Source: Succinivibrionaceae bacterium (GTDB lineage: Bacteria > Pseudomonadota > Gammaproteobacteria > Enterobacterales > Succinivibrionaceae). From it: a stretch of 64,000 bases of DNA. The stretch's first letter is position 1; every line of letters begins with the position of its first letter. This document shows positions 8,387 through 18,800 of this stretch, piece by piece. Made by a program: the position numbers and the translations under genes. The DNA lies in contig JAHZGH010000014.1 of the NCBI GenBank assembly GCA_019420905.1, positions 139,862 through 203,861 on the forward strand, in the 5' to 3' direction. The notes under the pieces were generated by a model, which saw only the letters and a list, made by a program, of their open reading frames with translations, did no database searches and was not told the origin of the DNA.

Positions 8387-10315
8387 ATGCCTGAACAAAA
8401 TAATCCTCTTTATCGTCAACGTTTATTAGCCTTAGAAAAGGTAATGCAGTCTCAAAATCTAGATGCTGCCTTGATTTTTCATGATGATGAATACCTATCA
8501 TTTGAACTGACAGATGACTGCCAACGGCTGCGTTATCTAAGCGGATTTACTGGAAGTGCTGGCTGTATAGCCATAGCGTCACATGTAAATGAGGATTTTT
8601 CTTCGCATAAAAGCAAAATTATCACAACAAATGCTAAATATCCTCTTAAAAAGGCTGCATGTGTCTTCACTGATGGACGATATTTAGTGCAAGTGCATGA
8701 ACAAATTGATGCTGACTGCTTTGATGCTTTCGACATCTCACAAATAAAACCACAGATGTGGTTTGGAGAAATACTTGAAAAGCATTCACGTATCGGAATT
8801 GATTTGCGCTGTATAAGTTATAAAACTTATCAGGAATTAAAAAATGATCTTGATGCTCTAGATCTGGAAATCATACCTTTAAAACAAAATCTTGTAGATA
8901 TGATTTGGGAAAACCGTCCTGAAAAAGAATACTCAAAAGTTATGATTTTCCCTGATGAATTTAATGGATGTCCATCCCCACAAAAACGCAAAAACTTGGC
9001 AACAGAACTGCGCAATCGAGATCTAGATGCTACAATTATTTGTGACCCAGAAAGTATCTGCTGGCTTTTAAACATTCGCGGCAATGATCGTAAATATCTG
9101 CCTATTGTTAACTGTAAAATGGTAGCATATTCAAATTCCACCTTAGAATGGTATATAGATGATCGACATTTAGACGAAGAAATGGCCGCCGATCTTGAAG
9201 CTCATTTTGGTCATATTGATATTTTCCCTGAATCAAGCTTTGAAGATGTATTAGATCGTTTATGCACCTCATCATGCGCAGTATATGTTGACCCTGATAC
9301 TGTAAATGCTCATGTATTAAACATTCTCTATACAGGAGGAGCTAAAGTTACCTGCGGGTTAGGTTTATGCCAACTACCTAAAGCTTGTAAAAATCAATTA
9401 GAAATTGCCGGAGAATATAAAGCTCATATAAAAGACGGCATTGCTATGTGTCGTTTCTTAGCTTGGCTTAATGATTTAACCAAAGTTGAGAAAATCTCTG
9501 ATACAGAAACTTTCAAAAGAGATGTTGAAGATACTGATGAGGCTATCTTAGCTGATCGAGCTGAATCTTTCCGCAAGGTTGAGCAAGGCTATATTGAACC
9601 TTCATTTGCAACTATTTCTGCTTTAGGCCCTAATGCTGCTATGTGTCATTATAATCATGAAGAAGTATCTACTCCACGCCGTTTAGGAGAAGATCCTCTA
9701 TATCTCATAGACAGCGGAGCTCATTATTTTGATGGAACCACTGATATAACAAGAACAGTTTTAGTAGGCCCAGGCTTAAGTGATGAAATGAAGAATATGT
9801 TCACGCTTGTACTTAAAGGACATATTGCTCTTTCCACCTTAATCTTTCCCAAAGGAACTTCAGGGCAGCAACTAGACGCTATAGCCAGAAGGCCTCTATG
9901 GGATTATGGCCTTGATTATGCGCATGGTACGGGACATGGTGTAGGACACTTACTCTCCGTACATGAAGGTCCACAGCAAATTTCATTACGAAGATCAAAT
10001 GTACCTCTGCAAGCCGGCATGATCATTTCTGATGAACCAGGATTTTATAAAGAAAATGCTTATGGAATTCGTCTTGAAAATCTATTAGTAGTGCAAAATT
10101 GTTCACAGCCTGGACTATCGCACATGTTGTGCTTTTCTCCTTTAACTTTAGTTCCTTTTGATAAGCGAATTATCAATACCGAATTGTTATCTGATAAAGA
10201 AATTGATTGGCTCAATGACTACCATCAAAATGTAAAAAATGTTATTAAAAATGCGGCCACTACGCTTACAGATACTGAAATCAGCTGGCTTGAAGCTGCA
10301 ACAGCAAAAATTTAG
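8387..10315 (+). CDS. Xaa-Pro aminopeptidase (M24B family, long form)
   Basis: Removes N-terminal residues that precede proline. At about 642 residues it is the long three-domain form (two creatinase-type N-terminal domains, an M24 catalytic domain and a C-terminal extension), not the roughly 440-residue PepP of E. coli. Dinuclear metal ligands are visible: DSGAHYFDGTTDITRT near residue 445, HGTGHGVGHLLSVHEGP near 520, DEPGFYKENAYGIRLEN near 555. The start is uncertain. I prefer ATG 8387 (MPEQNNPLY) because sequence upstream is not family-like, but it lacks a clear Shine-Dalgarno; ATG 8360 and 8354 and TTG 8315 are in frame. pssA follows after 17 bases. Confidence 0.9.
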   Translation: MPEQNNPLYRQRLLALEKVMQSQNLDAALIFHDDEYLSFELTDDCQRLRYLSGFTGSAGCIAIASHVNEDFSSHKSKIITTNAKYPLKKAACVFTDGRYLVQVHEQIDADCFDAFDISQIKPQMWFGEILEKHSRIGIDLRCISYKTYQELKNDLDALDLEIIPLKQNLVDMIWENRPEKEYSKVMIFPDEFNGCPSPQKRKNLATELRNRDLDATIICDPESICWLLNIRGNDRKYLPIVNCKMVAYSNSTLEWYIDDRHLDEEMAADLEAHFGHIDIFPESSFEDVLDRLCTSSCAVYVDPDTVNAHVLNILYTGGAKVTCGLGLCQLPKACKNQLEIAGEYKAHIKDGIAMCRFLAWLNDLTKVEKISDTETFKRDVEDTDEAILADRAESFRKVEQGYIEPSFATISALGPNAAMCHYNHEEVSTPRRLGEDPLYLIDSGAHYFDGTTDITRTVLVGPGLSDEMKNMFTLVLKGHIALSTLIFPKGTSGQQLDAIARRPLWDYGLDYAHGTGHGVGHLLSVHEGPQQISLRRSNVPLQAGMIISDEPGFYKENAYGIRLENLLVVQNCSQPGLSHMLCFSPLTLVPFDKRIINTELLSDKEIDWLNDYHQNVKNVIKNAATTLTDTEISWLEAATAKI

Positions 10316-10332
10316 AGCAAGAAGGAAAGTTG

Positions 10333-11703
10333 ATGCTATTTTTAAAAAAAGCTCTGCCTACAACATTTTATTGCCAAACTCGTTTGCAACAATTGCCGTG
10401 CATTCCTGTAGAGGCAAAATCCTATAACATATTAGAAACTCCATCGCGTTGTCATCATCGCATTTTAGAGCTTATTGCCTCTGCACAAACGCGTATTCTA
10501 ATTACAGCCTTATATTTACAAGATGATGAGGCCGGACGCGAAGTATTAGATGCGCTTTATGCAGCTAAAGCTAAAAATCCCAAACTCTATATCAGAGTTT
10601 ACGTTGACTTTCATCGAGCACAACGCGGCTTAATCGGAAAAGAGCCTTCATTAGGCAATAGTGAACTTTACTATAAAAAGGCCTTAAATTGCGAAGCCCC
10701 TCCGGCTATATATGGCGTACCGGTTAAACGTAGAGAAATTTTTGGCGTCATGCATCTTAAAGGTTTTGTATTTGATGATACCGTTTTATATTCTGGAGCT
10801 AGCATAAATAATGTATATATGAATTATGCAGATCGCTATCGTTTAGATCGCTATCATGAAATTCATAGTGCTAATTTAGCTGATGCCTTATGTTCTTTTG
10901 CTACAGAGGCTTTTCACTCAAACTTTGCAGTTCAAGATTTCTCGCAAGGTTTAGTTAAAGGTGCAAAAGAGATGCGTGACGAAATAAAACAATTACGTCG
11001 TCATTTAACGGAAGTTCAGTATTCATTCAAAAGCGGCTGGGTCCATAAAAATGAAGTAGGAATTACTCCTGTAGCTGGTTTAGGGAAAAGGCATAATTTA
11101 CTAAATCGAGATCTCTTATGGTTAATTGGTGCCGCAAAAGAGCATCTTTTTATTTGTACTCCCTACTTCAATCCTCCTAAAGTATTATTAAATGCTTTAA
11201 ATGAATCTTTAGAGCGAGGCATACATATGACCTTAGTAGTTGGAGATAAAGTAGCTAATGATTTCTTTATTCCTAAAAATGAAGAGTTTTCGGCTGTTGG
11301 AGCTGTTCCCTACATCTATGAGCTTAATTTAAAAGATTTTATACAAAGTCATCAGAAATATATAGACAAAAATCAGCTTGATATTCGTTTATGGTCAGAT
11401 GGACAAAATACCTATCATGTTAAGGGAATATATGTAGATCAAAATCTTGCTTTAATGACAGGAAATAACTTAAATCCTAGAGCTTGGTCCTTAGATCTGG
11501 AAAATGGTCTTATAATTCATGATCCTAATCATCTGCTTAAAGAAAAGTTTATGCATGAACAACAATATTTATTAAAAAATACAACCAAAATTAAATCTTC
11601 TTCAGATATTGAAGATTTTGAAAATTATCCGGAAGAGGTAAAACGTCTATTACGTAAAGTAAAGCGTCTAAAAGCCTCAATCTTTATAAAACAATTACTT
11701 TAA
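10333..11703 (+). CDS. pssA: CDP-diacylglycerol--serine O-phosphatidyltransferase PssA
   Basis: Makes phosphatidylserine from CDP-diacylglycerol and serine, the committed step to phosphatidylethanolamine. It is the soluble phospholipase-D-type enzyme of Gram-negatives: 456 residues (451 in E. coli) with two HKD-type motifs, HLKGFVFDD near residue 138 and HVKGIYVDQNLALMTGNN near 360, plus the nearby NLNPRAW. The basic C-terminus (RLLRKVKRLKA) fits peripheral membrane binding. ATG 10333 follows AAGGAA; a TTG directly upstream is the alternative. The close spacing to recG downstream (10 bases) suggests co-transcription. Confidence 0.96.
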   Translation: MLFLKKALPTTFYCQTRLQQLPCIPVEAKSYNILETPSRCHHRILELIASAQTRILITALYLQDDEAGREVLDALYAAKAKNPKLYIRVYVDFHRAQRGLIGKEPSLGNSELYYKKALNCEAPPAIYGVPVKRREIFGVMHLKGFVFDDTVLYSGASINNVYMNYADRYRLDRYHEIHSANLADALCSFATEAFHSNFAVQDFSQGLVKGAKEMRDEIKQLRRHLTEVQYSFKSGWVHKNEVGITPVAGLGKRHNLLNRDLLWLIGAAKEHLFICTPYFNPPKVLLNALNESLERGIHMTLVVGDKVANDFFIPKNEEFSAVGAVPYIYELNLKDFIQSHQKYIDKNQLDIRLWSDGQNTYHVKGIYVDQNLALMTGNNLNPRAWSLDLENGLIIHDPNHLLKEKFMHEQQYLLKNTTKIKSSSDIEDFENYPEEVKRLLRKVKRLKASIFIKQLL

Positions 11704-11713
11704 GGACTTAATC

Positions 11714-13798
11714 TTGATCTCAGATAACGACAGCTATTATCAAAATAATGCTTTAGAAGCTTTGCCTGGAGTAGGTAAGCGTTATGCGCAAATATTAAAG
11801 AATCTAGGCTTTAATACGCTTTTTGATATTTGCTTTGATATTCCTTTTCGTTATCTGGATAAAACCAAGATTAGTCCTATAGCAACAGTTTTAGAAGAAG
11901 ATCGTTATTATTTAATAAAAGCACGAGTACTTACAACGCATAATCTTAAAGGCAAAGTGCTAAAAGTCTCGTTAACAGATGACTCTGGCAATATTGAAGC
12001 AGTTTTTTTCAATTCATTACCATATTTCACTAGTAAATTAGTTTTGAATCAGGAAGTGCTGCTTTTTGGCATGAGTAAAAGAGATTATTACGGACGTTTA
12101 TGCCTACAACATCCTCAAATAACTTTTTTGAAAAATGGACAAGCTCTTTCTCCGGAAAAAACCTTAACCCCAATATACCATCTAGCTGAAACTTTACCTC
12201 AACAAAACCTAAGAAAAATCATTACAACCATAACCTCTCGACTTAAAGCTTTGCCTTTAGATGAATTATTAACTCCGGATGAAAATCCTTTTCATTTAAG
12301 CTTAACTGAAGCTATATTAACGATTCATGCCCCGCTACCTCCTAAGGATGGCTCTACATTCAATTTATTTACTACAGACGCATTTAAGAGAATTTGTTAT
12401 GAAGAACTTTTAGCCTATCAACTTACTTTACTTCAGCTTAAAGATAACAATCTCTTACTCTCGGCTGAAAGCATAGCCATAGATCCGCAAATTGAACAAA
12501 AACTTATAAAGTCTCTACCATTCCACATAACTGACGGGCAATTAAACGCATATAAAGAAATATGTGCTGATTTAAATAAAACCGTTCCAATGCTTCGTTT
12601 ATTACAAGGAGATGTAGGTTCTGGAAAGACATTAGTAGCCATCATGACCTGTTTGCAAGTTTGTCGTAACGGCAAGCAATGCGTTTTATTAGCCCCAACT
12701 GAACTTCTTGCAATTCAGCATTATCAGAGCTTTCAAAAATTCTTAAGTCCTTTTGCAGTAAATATTGTCATTTTACATTCCTCTCTGCCACAAAATCAGC
12801 GCTTACAGGTTTTAAAAGAAATAGCTAATGGTTCTGCCAATATAATTATTGGCACTCATAGTGTTTTCCAAGAAAATGTAAAGTACCTAAATCTCGCTTT
12901 TGCTGTTATAGATGAGCAGCATCGCTTTGGACTTGAACAACGAGCCTCTCTCTTAAAAAAAGCTCCCAAAGGGAAAAGTCTGCATCAATTAGTCATGACA
13001 GCTACGCCTATACCTAGAACATTGCAACTAGCCATTTACTCTAACCTAGACGTAAGCTCTATTTATGATAAACCTCCTGGACGTAAAAAAATTATAACAG
13101 TTATGGTTTTGGATAGAAGACGACGTGAACTGATTGCACATTTACGCAATGTCTGTGAAGTTGGTCAGCAGGTTTATTGGGTTTGTCCTCTTATAGGAGA
13201 ACATGCAGACGATCGATCTTCAGCTCAGAATGCTTTCCAGGAGATTTCTCGCTCATTACCAGACATAAAATGCGCTCTCTTGCATGGACAATTGAAACCT
13301 GCACAAAAGCATCAGGTTATGGCTGACTTTATCAATAATAAAATTCAGATCCTAGTAGCAACAACCATAGTTGAAGTAGGTGTTGATGTTCCTAATGCTT
13401 CAGTTATCATTATTGATGGAGCACAAAGATTAGGCTTAGCGCAATTACATCAGCTACGAGGTCGTGTTGGACGAGGACAAAGTCAAGGATCATGTGTGCT
13501 GCTATACAATGTTCCTGACGATGACCCTAAAGCAGCAGCCTTAATTCAAGAGCGGTTGCAAGTAATTAAAAATAATGATGACGGCTTTAAGATCGCAGAA
13601 AATGATTTAAAACTCAGAGGTCCTGGTGAAGTTATAGGTACAGCGCAAAGCGGCTTTAATTTTATGCGTGTTGCTGATATTGCTCGTGATCACGAACTAT
13701 TAAAACTTGCGCATAAAAAAGCATCTATACTTAAAAAACAAGATCCTAAGCGCGCTTTAGCATTAGTAAAACGTTGGTTTTACAAAATAGGAGCTTAA
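11714..13798 (+). CDS. recG: ATP-dependent DNA helicase RecG
   Basis: Branch-migrating helicase that regresses stalled replication forks and processes Holliday junctions. The 694 residues equal the family length (693 in E. coli). The N-terminal wedge domain begins with a helix-hairpin-like LPGVGKRYA. Helicase motifs follow: Walker A GDVGSGKT near residue 300, DEQHRFG (motif II) near 400, TATPIPRT (motif III), and LRGRVGRG (motif VI) near 585. The start is TTG 11714, placed by AAGGA seven bases upstream; no better ATG exists. In E. coli recG closes the rpoZ-spoT-trmH operon. Here it is detached and joined to pssA and an AsmA-like gene. Confidence 0.96.
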   Translation: MISDNDSYYQNNALEALPGVGKRYAQILKNLGFNTLFDICFDIPFRYLDKTKISPIATVLEEDRYYLIKARVLTTHNLKGKVLKVSLTDDSGNIEAVFFNSLPYFTSKLVLNQEVLLFGMSKRDYYGRLCLQHPQITFLKNGQALSPEKTLTPIYHLAETLPQQNLRKIITTITSRLKALPLDELLTPDENPFHLSLTEAILTIHAPLPPKDGSTFNLFTTDAFKRICYEELLAYQLTLLQLKDNNLLLSAESIAIDPQIEQKLIKSLPFHITDGQLNAYKEICADLNKTVPMLRLLQGDVGSGKTLVAIMTCLQVCRNGKQCVLLAPTELLAIQHYQSFQKFLSPFAVNIVILHSSLPQNQRLQVLKEIANGSANIIIGTHSVFQENVKYLNLAFAVIDEQHRFGLEQRASLLKKAPKGKSLHQLVMTATPIPRTLQLAIYSNLDVSSIYDKPPGRKKIITVMVLDRRRRELIAHLRNVCEVGQQVYWVCPLIGEHADDRSSAQNAFQEISRSLPDIKCALLHGQLKPAQKHQVMADFINNKIQILVATTIVEVGVDVPNASVIIIDGAQRLGLAQLHQLRGRVGRGQSQGSCVLLYNVPDDDPKAAALIQERLQVIKNNDDGFKIAENDLKLRGPGEVIGTAQSGFNFMRVADIARDHELLKLAHKKASILKKQDPKRALALVKRWFYKIGA

Positions 13799-15787
13799 AT
13801 GAATTCAACATACTATAAAAACAAATCTTCTTTTGGGCATTTTTTTATAAAAATATTTGCCTTCTTTTTTATTATAATTTGTTTATTATTGGCTGTTTTT
13901 ATAGTATTTTTTAACGGTAATAACGTCAAAGATCCATTACTGAAGCTTTTAAATGAACGATCTTCGTTAAATATAAACTTCAATGAAATAGAATTCTCTG
14001 CTCTTTATCCAAATGTCTTTAAAATTAAAGGACTTAAGCTCAATAATTCCTCAATAGAAGAAATTTATTGCGAATATGATCTTAAAGATGCCATTTATAA
14101 TCAGGATTTCGTTATCAACGATCTTTATGTCCGCAACGCACAGCTTGATGAACAAACCTATCAGAAACTCCTAGAAGAAAAACTAGGTTTTAAAACAATC
14201 AAGATAAAAAATCTAAGTTTAGTTTCCACTCCGCTAAAAAGCGCAGAAATATCCTTGCCTAAAGCCGATGCAAATTTTAAAGACATTACTATAACAGCTC
14301 AAAAAATTAATTTAAAGCAAGCGCAAATCGAGGCTAATGAAGGAGAGTTTTTAGGGATAAAAATTAAAAATCTACAGTTTAACGGCAATTTAAATTCAAA
14401 TACTATTTTCTTTGATAAGCTTTCATTAAATACTTTAGGAGGATTTCTTGAAGCATCTGGAGAATTTCAGCGTCTTAGTAAAACTTTGAATTTTACAGAT
14501 TTATCCTTAAAAAGAATTATTATAAAAGACCCCCTTCCTTTTTTAGAGATAACTGCTGATAACGTCAGCTTAGATAATCTAAGCATAGCTAAAGAAGATC
14601 TTTACCTTGGCGAACTTAGCGGTATTTTTAATAATCTGAGTTTCAAACAAAATAAGCTAAAAGGACGTTTTTCTGGAAATATCGGCGAAATAACCTTCAG
14701 TGATCTCAACCTAACATTTGAAAATAATCAGCTACAAGCCTCCTTTGATGACACAACATCTTTCAAAGTTCAGGGAAATTATCTCAATGGTAATTACAGT
14801 ATTCTTGCTAATTGGAATTCACAGCAACTTGAAATAGATAAGCTTTCTTTTAATCATGTAAAATTTGAGCCTACAGATAAATTCATAGCAAATTTAAAAA
14901 ATAAAATTTCATACCCTGTCACTATAAATAAACTAGATCTGAAAAATATAGAACTTATCTCCCATATAGAGGCTCTGCCTTTATCAATCAAAACTATTGA
15001 CGGAAATCTAGATAATTTTAGTTTTGATAAACAAGGCAAATTATGTAATAAGGCTGCCTCTGCCCAATTAAAAATTAAAAATACCTTTTATAGTGACCTA
15101 TATATTTATAATCTAGACTTACTAGCCAATCTTACTGACAATATTATAAATATCACAGTAAGCGATTTAACATTCAGAGAATCAAGCATAAATGGAGCTC
15201 TTTCATACAATCGCCAAAACCATACATTTTTTGTTATAGCCTCAACCCATAAATTTGAGCTCTCGTCCCTAAACTCTTCATTAATTCCTCATACATTAAG
15301 CGGATCCTTAGACTTTGAGCTTACTCTAAAAGGAATATATGAAAAAGGAAATTTTTGGCACGATCTACAAGGAGAAATAAAAGCCTCTGGAGAAAAAATT
15401 CTAATTTCAGCTTTTGGCTTAGATCTGCTTAATGGCGGCGATAAAAAATCTTATTCTCTAGATCTGACACAGATGTTGCATGCGCTGAGCGATGCTGATT
15501 GCGGCTTAATAAAACCTAATTTTAGCTGTGAATTCGATGGCAAGCTTGGAAAAATGCGCTTTAATAGTGAAACAATCAGCTCAAAAATTCATGCTTTTGC
15601 ACAACTTGATTTAAATACATTAAATTTAAACGGCCAAATGCATTTAGTTAGTTTACCCTTAGATAGTAGTTCTACATTAGAATTAAATGGAACCATAAAT
15701 TCTCCTCTTTTTAAACTAGATGCTATTGAAAGAGGAGAAAACCGCCCAGGAATTATGCCTAAAATTAACGGCGTGCAGAAACCTTAA
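13799..15787 (+). CDS. AsmA-like envelope protein
   Basis: Probably an inner-membrane-anchored protein facing the periplasm. Residues 11-40 form one membrane anchor (FFIKIFAFFFIIICLLLAVF) and about 600 residues follow that are rich in short beta-strand-like repeats (KIKNLSL, LKGIYEKG, LNLNGQMHLVSLPL). This architecture is shared by AsmA-family proteins implicated in lipid transport and outer-membrane assembly. The C-terminal part resembles the conserved AsmA C-terminal region. The ATG follows the recG stop directly, with GGAG inside recG as the Shine-Dalgarno site. I cannot assign a specific family member, and the exact role is unknown. The 3' end overlaps the convergent yihY-like gene by 23 bp. 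Confidence 0.7.
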   Translation: MNSTYYKNKSSFGHFFIKIFAFFFIIICLLLAVFIVFFNGNNVKDPLLKLLNERSSLNINFNEIEFSALYPNVFKIKGLKLNNSSIEEIYCEYDLKDAIYNQDFVINDLYVRNAQLDEQTYQKLLEEKLGFKTIKIKNLSLVSTPLKSAEISLPKADANFKDITITAQKINLKQAQIEANEGEFLGIKIKNLQFNGNLNSNTIFFDKLSLNTLGGFLEASGEFQRLSKTLNFTDLSLKRIIIKDPLPFLEITADNVSLDNLSIAKEDLYLGELSGIFNNLSFKQNKLKGRFSGNIGEITFSDLNLTFENNQLQASFDDTTSFKVQGNYLNGNYSILANWNSQQLEIDKLSFNHVKFEPTDKFIANLKNKISYPVTINKLDLKNIELISHIEALPLSIKTIDGNLDNFSFDKQGKLCNKAASAQLKIKNTFYSDLYIYNLDLLANLTDNIINITVSDLTFRESSINGALSYNRQNHTFFVIASTHKFELSSLNSSLIPHTLSGSLDFELTLKGIYEKGNFWHDLQGEIKASGEKILISAFGLDLLNGGDKKSYSLDLTQMLHALSDADCGLIKPNFSCEFDGKLGKMRFNSETISSKIHAFAQLDLNTLNLNGQMHLVSLPLDSSSTLELNGTINSPLFKLDAIERGENRPGIMPKINGVQKP

Positions 15788-16715
15788 TTTTTATATGACT
15801 ACGTTTTTTGCGAGATTCATTAAGCGAATCTGAGCCTAAAGTTGATCCTGTCATATTAGCAAGCATTAACATAAAGCTTGGAACTTTTTCGCTCATTCCA
15901 GAACGAATTATACCTAAAGTGGCAGTAAATTCTGCCCCCAATAAAACTAGCCACCAGTTAATATAAATCCAAATCATAAGTACAGGTAATGCTGCTAATG
16001 CACCATATAAAGCCTCATAATTTGAAAAATTTAAGACAAATGTACTAAAAAGCTTTTTAGAAATCTCAAAAGATACGGTTACTAATACAGCTCCTAAAAA
16101 AGCGTCTTGAAGTTTAACACTTACTGCTGGAACAATAGTAAAAAGCGCAGTAATCACAACAACTTCAATAATTATCGGGAAAATAAAATAAGCAATCAAT
16201 ACAGGAATCTCAATCCCTGTTCCTGAAGAAAATGCATAACTTAATACTTTTGTAAAAATCCAAATTATCATGCCTAAAGCCATAGGCCCTAATGTCAGCA
16301 AAGTCCAATAAATAGCCATCTTGCTACCTAAACGACGCTTACCTCCTCTCCAAATTCGATTTAAAGCATTATCTATAGATCTTACTAACATAAAAGCTAT
16401 AACAAATAGAAGAAGAGTGCTTGTTAAAGTCAAACTAGCAGCATGCTCAACTAAAGAGCTAACATAAGAATTTATAGCATCATAAAAAACCGGCATAAAA
16501 TTTGCTGCTGCAAAGTTTTTTAATGCATCTCTGGCTTGAGAAAAGGATGGCACTACCGCAAAAATCGACATTACCACACTTAATACAGGAATTAAGGCTA
16601 AAACAGAAGTAAAAGCTAAAGAAGCAGCTTCTAGGCCTAAACTGTCTCGTCTGACACGACGAATAAAATAAATTATAAGTTCTTTCACAATAGAATCCGT
16701 ATTAAAAAATCCCAT
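15765..16715 (-). CDS. yihY: YihY/UPF0761 family inner-membrane protein
   Basis: A 316-residue membrane protein with six predicted hydrophobic segments. The family signature is clear: the N-terminal SLGLEAASLAFTSVLALIPVLSV near residue 25, RIWRGGKRR near 120, and WIYINWWLVLLGAEFTA near 250. The family was once named ribonuclease BN but is not a nuclease; its molecular role is unknown. In E. coli yihY is also near bipA. The 3' end overlaps the AsmA-like gene on the other strand. The start at 16715 is the only plausible one, though its upstream Shine-Dalgarno is weak. Confidence 0.9.
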   Translation of the reverse strand: MGFFNTDSIVKELIIYFIRRVRRDSLGLEAASLAFTSVLALIPVLSVVMSIFAVVPSFSQARDALKNFAAANFMPVFYDAINSYVSSLVEHAASLTLTSTLLLFVIAFMLVRSIDNALNRIWRGGKRRLGSKMAIYWTLLTLGPMALGMIIWIFTKVLSYAFSSGTGIEIPVLIAYFIFPIIIEVVVITALFTIVPAVSVKLQDAFLGAVLVTVSFEISKKLFSTFVLNFSNYEALYGALAALPVLMIWIYINWWLVLLGAEFTATLGIIRSGMSEKVPSFMLMLANMTGSTLGSDSLNESRKKRSHIKIKVSARR

Positions 16716-16907
16716 TATATTTTAACTATTAATTAACCATTTGCGCGAGATGTTTTAAATGTATTCCTCGCCCATATTAAGAGCAAATACCAGGTTACTT
16801 ATAAAAAAAATGTAACGAAGGTCAAAAATAAGCTAAAATATCGCAAATATTTCTATCTCTAATCAAGCTTGTAATCCAAGCAATTAAAAATCACACAGGG
16901 TATAAAC

Positions 16908-18743
16908 ATGGATGTTCAGAAAATCCGCAACATCGCCATTATTGCGCATGTTGATCACGGTAAGACAACTCTGGTAGACAAACTTCTGCGTCAGTCAGGC
17001 ACCCTTGATCGTAATGAATTAGGTCAAGAACGTGTTATGGACTCTAACGATATTGAAAAAGAACGCGGCATTACTATTCTTTCCAAAAATACAGCTATTA
17101 ACTGGAATGACTATCGTATCAATATCGTAGATACCCCGGGACATGCTGATTTCGGTGGTGAAGTTGAACGTGTTATGTCAATGGTTGACTCTGTCTTATT
17201 ATTAGTCGATGCCGTTGACGGCCCAATGCCGCAAACTCGTTTTGTAACCCAGAAAGCTTTCGCTGCTGGCTTAAAACCAATTGTAGTTATAAATAAATGC
17301 GATCGTGAAGGTGCTCGTCCGGATTGGGTTATTGATCAAGTCTTTGATCTTTTTGATAACTTAGGCGCTACCGATGAGCAATTAGACTTCCCAGTGGTTT
17401 ACGCTTCAGCTTTCCAAGGCTGGGCTTCCTTAGATGCTAACGAGCACGGCGACAACATGGAGCCTTTATTCAATACTATTATTGAAAAGGTAAGTCCTCC
17501 TGAAGCTGATATTGATGGACCTCTACAATTACAAATATCTTCTTTAGATTTCACCTCTTATGTTGGCGTTATCGGCGTTGGTCGTATTAAACGCGGTATT
17601 GTAAGAGCAAATCAGGCCGTTACGATTATTGACCGTGACGGTAAAACTCGTCAGGGAAAAATTGGCCAAGTTTTAGGATACTTAGGACTGCATCGCTCTG
17701 TTGTTAATGAGGCTAAAGCTGGAGATATCATTGCAGTTACCGGCTTAGGCGAACTTAAGATCTCTGATACCATTTGCGATAATTCAAAGGTTGAGGCTCT
17801 GCCACCTTTATCAGTTGATGAGCCAACCGTTTCTATGAATTTCTGCGTCAACACTTCTCCTTTTGCTGGTAGAGAAGGCAAGTTTATTACTTCACGTAAC
17901 ATTGAAGATCGTTTGCGCGAAGAGTTAGTTCATAACGTAGCGTTACGTGTAGAAAAAACTGAAGATGCAGATCGCTTTAAAGTATCTGGCCGCGGAGAAC
18001 TACATCTATCTGTACTTATCGAAGAGATGCGTCGTGAAGGATATGAATTAGGTGTTTCGCGCCCTGAGGTAATCCTACATAAAGAAAATGGCCGCACCCT
18101 AGAGCCTTATGAGATTTTGACCTTAGATCTAGCTGAGGAAAACCAAGGCCCAGTTATGGAAGAATTAGGCTTACGCAAAGGTGAACTTAAGAACATGGTT
18201 CCAGATGGAAAGGGACGAGTTCGTCTTGACTATCGTATTCCAGCCCGCGGTCTTATCGGCTTCCAAACTCTTTATATGACCTTGACCTCTGGTTCAGGCC
18301 TTATGTATCACACTTTTGACTGCTACGATGAATTTGTTGGTGGCTCTATTGGAGAACGTCAAAATGGTGTATTGATATCAAACGATACCGGTAAAGCTGT
18401 TCCTTATGCTTTATGGTTCCTACAGGAACGCGGTCGCTTATTTGTTGGCCCAGGAGAAGAGGTTTATGAAGGCGAGGTTATTGGTTTACATGTTCGCAGC
18501 AATGACTTAACCGTCAACCCGCTGAAGACTAAGAAGCTCACCAACGTTCGTGCAGCTGGTTCTGACGATAATATTCTCTTAACTCCTCCGGTACGTATGT
18601 CCCTAGAGCAATCCTTAGAATTCATCAATGAAGATGAATTAGTAGAGGTCACCCCTGTAAGTATTCGTATTCGTAAAAAGAATCTCTCTGAAATGGATCG
18701 TGTACGTGCATTTAGAGCTGCAGGTGGTAAAAAAGCTGAATAA
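16908..18743 (+). CDS. typA: Ribosome-associated GTPase BipA/TypA
   Basis: Translational GTPase that helps large-subunit assembly and stress adaptation. It is 611 residues long, close to E. coli BipA (607). The G1 motif is AHVDHGKT near residue 13, the switch region reads RGITI, G3 is DTPGH, G4 is NKCD near 128 and G5 is SAFQG. EF-G-like domains III and V and the BipA-specific C-terminal domain complete the protein. AGGG precedes the ATG by eight bases. A strong terminator follows, so it is probably a single-gene unit. It keeps the family's adjacency to the gln regulatory genes, but glnA is absent from between. Confidence 0.97.
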   Translation: MDVQKIRNIAIIAHVDHGKTTLVDKLLRQSGTLDRNELGQERVMDSNDIEKERGITILSKNTAINWNDYRINIVDTPGHADFGGEVERVMSMVDSVLLLVDAVDGPMPQTRFVTQKAFAAGLKPIVVINKCDREGARPDWVIDQVFDLFDNLGATDEQLDFPVVYASAFQGWASLDANEHGDNMEPLFNTIIEKVSPPEADIDGPLQLQISSLDFTSYVGVIGVGRIKRGIVRANQAVTIIDRDGKTRQGKIGQVLGYLGLHRSVVNEAKAGDIIAVTGLGELKISDTICDNSKVEALPPLSVDEPTVSMNFCVNTSPFAGREGKFITSRNIEDRLREELVHNVALRVEKTEDADRFKVSGRGELHLSVLIEEMRREGYELGVSRPEVILHKENGRTLEPYEILTLDLAEENQGPVMEELGLRKGELKNMVPDGKGRVRLDYRIPARGLIGFQTLYMTLTSGSGLMYHTFDCYDEFVGGSIGERQNGVLISNDTGKAVPYALWFLQERGRLFVGPGEEVYEGEVIGLHVRSNDLTVNPLKTKKLTNVRAAGSDDNILLTPPVRMSLEQSLEFINEDELVEVTPVSIRIRKKNLSEMDRVRAFRAAGGKKAE

Positions 18744-18766
18744 TTTGCACCATTAAGATACATCAC

Positions 18767-18800
18767 AAAAGTCCTAAAAGATTAGTCTTTTAGGACTTTT
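18767..18800 (+). terminator. Rho-independent terminator of typA
   Basis: A 15-bp perfect stem (arms 18767-18781 and 18786-18800, with the core GTCCTAAAAG) and a 4-base loop are followed by a T-rich tract. This isolates typA from the two-component genes downstream. Confidence 0.9.

Noticed and set aside
8830..9141. A 103-codon open frame on the minus strand inside the aminopeptidase P gene
   Set aside because: It lies wholly within a conserved gene on the other strand, has no Shine-Dalgarno and no recognisable motif; it is a shadow frame.
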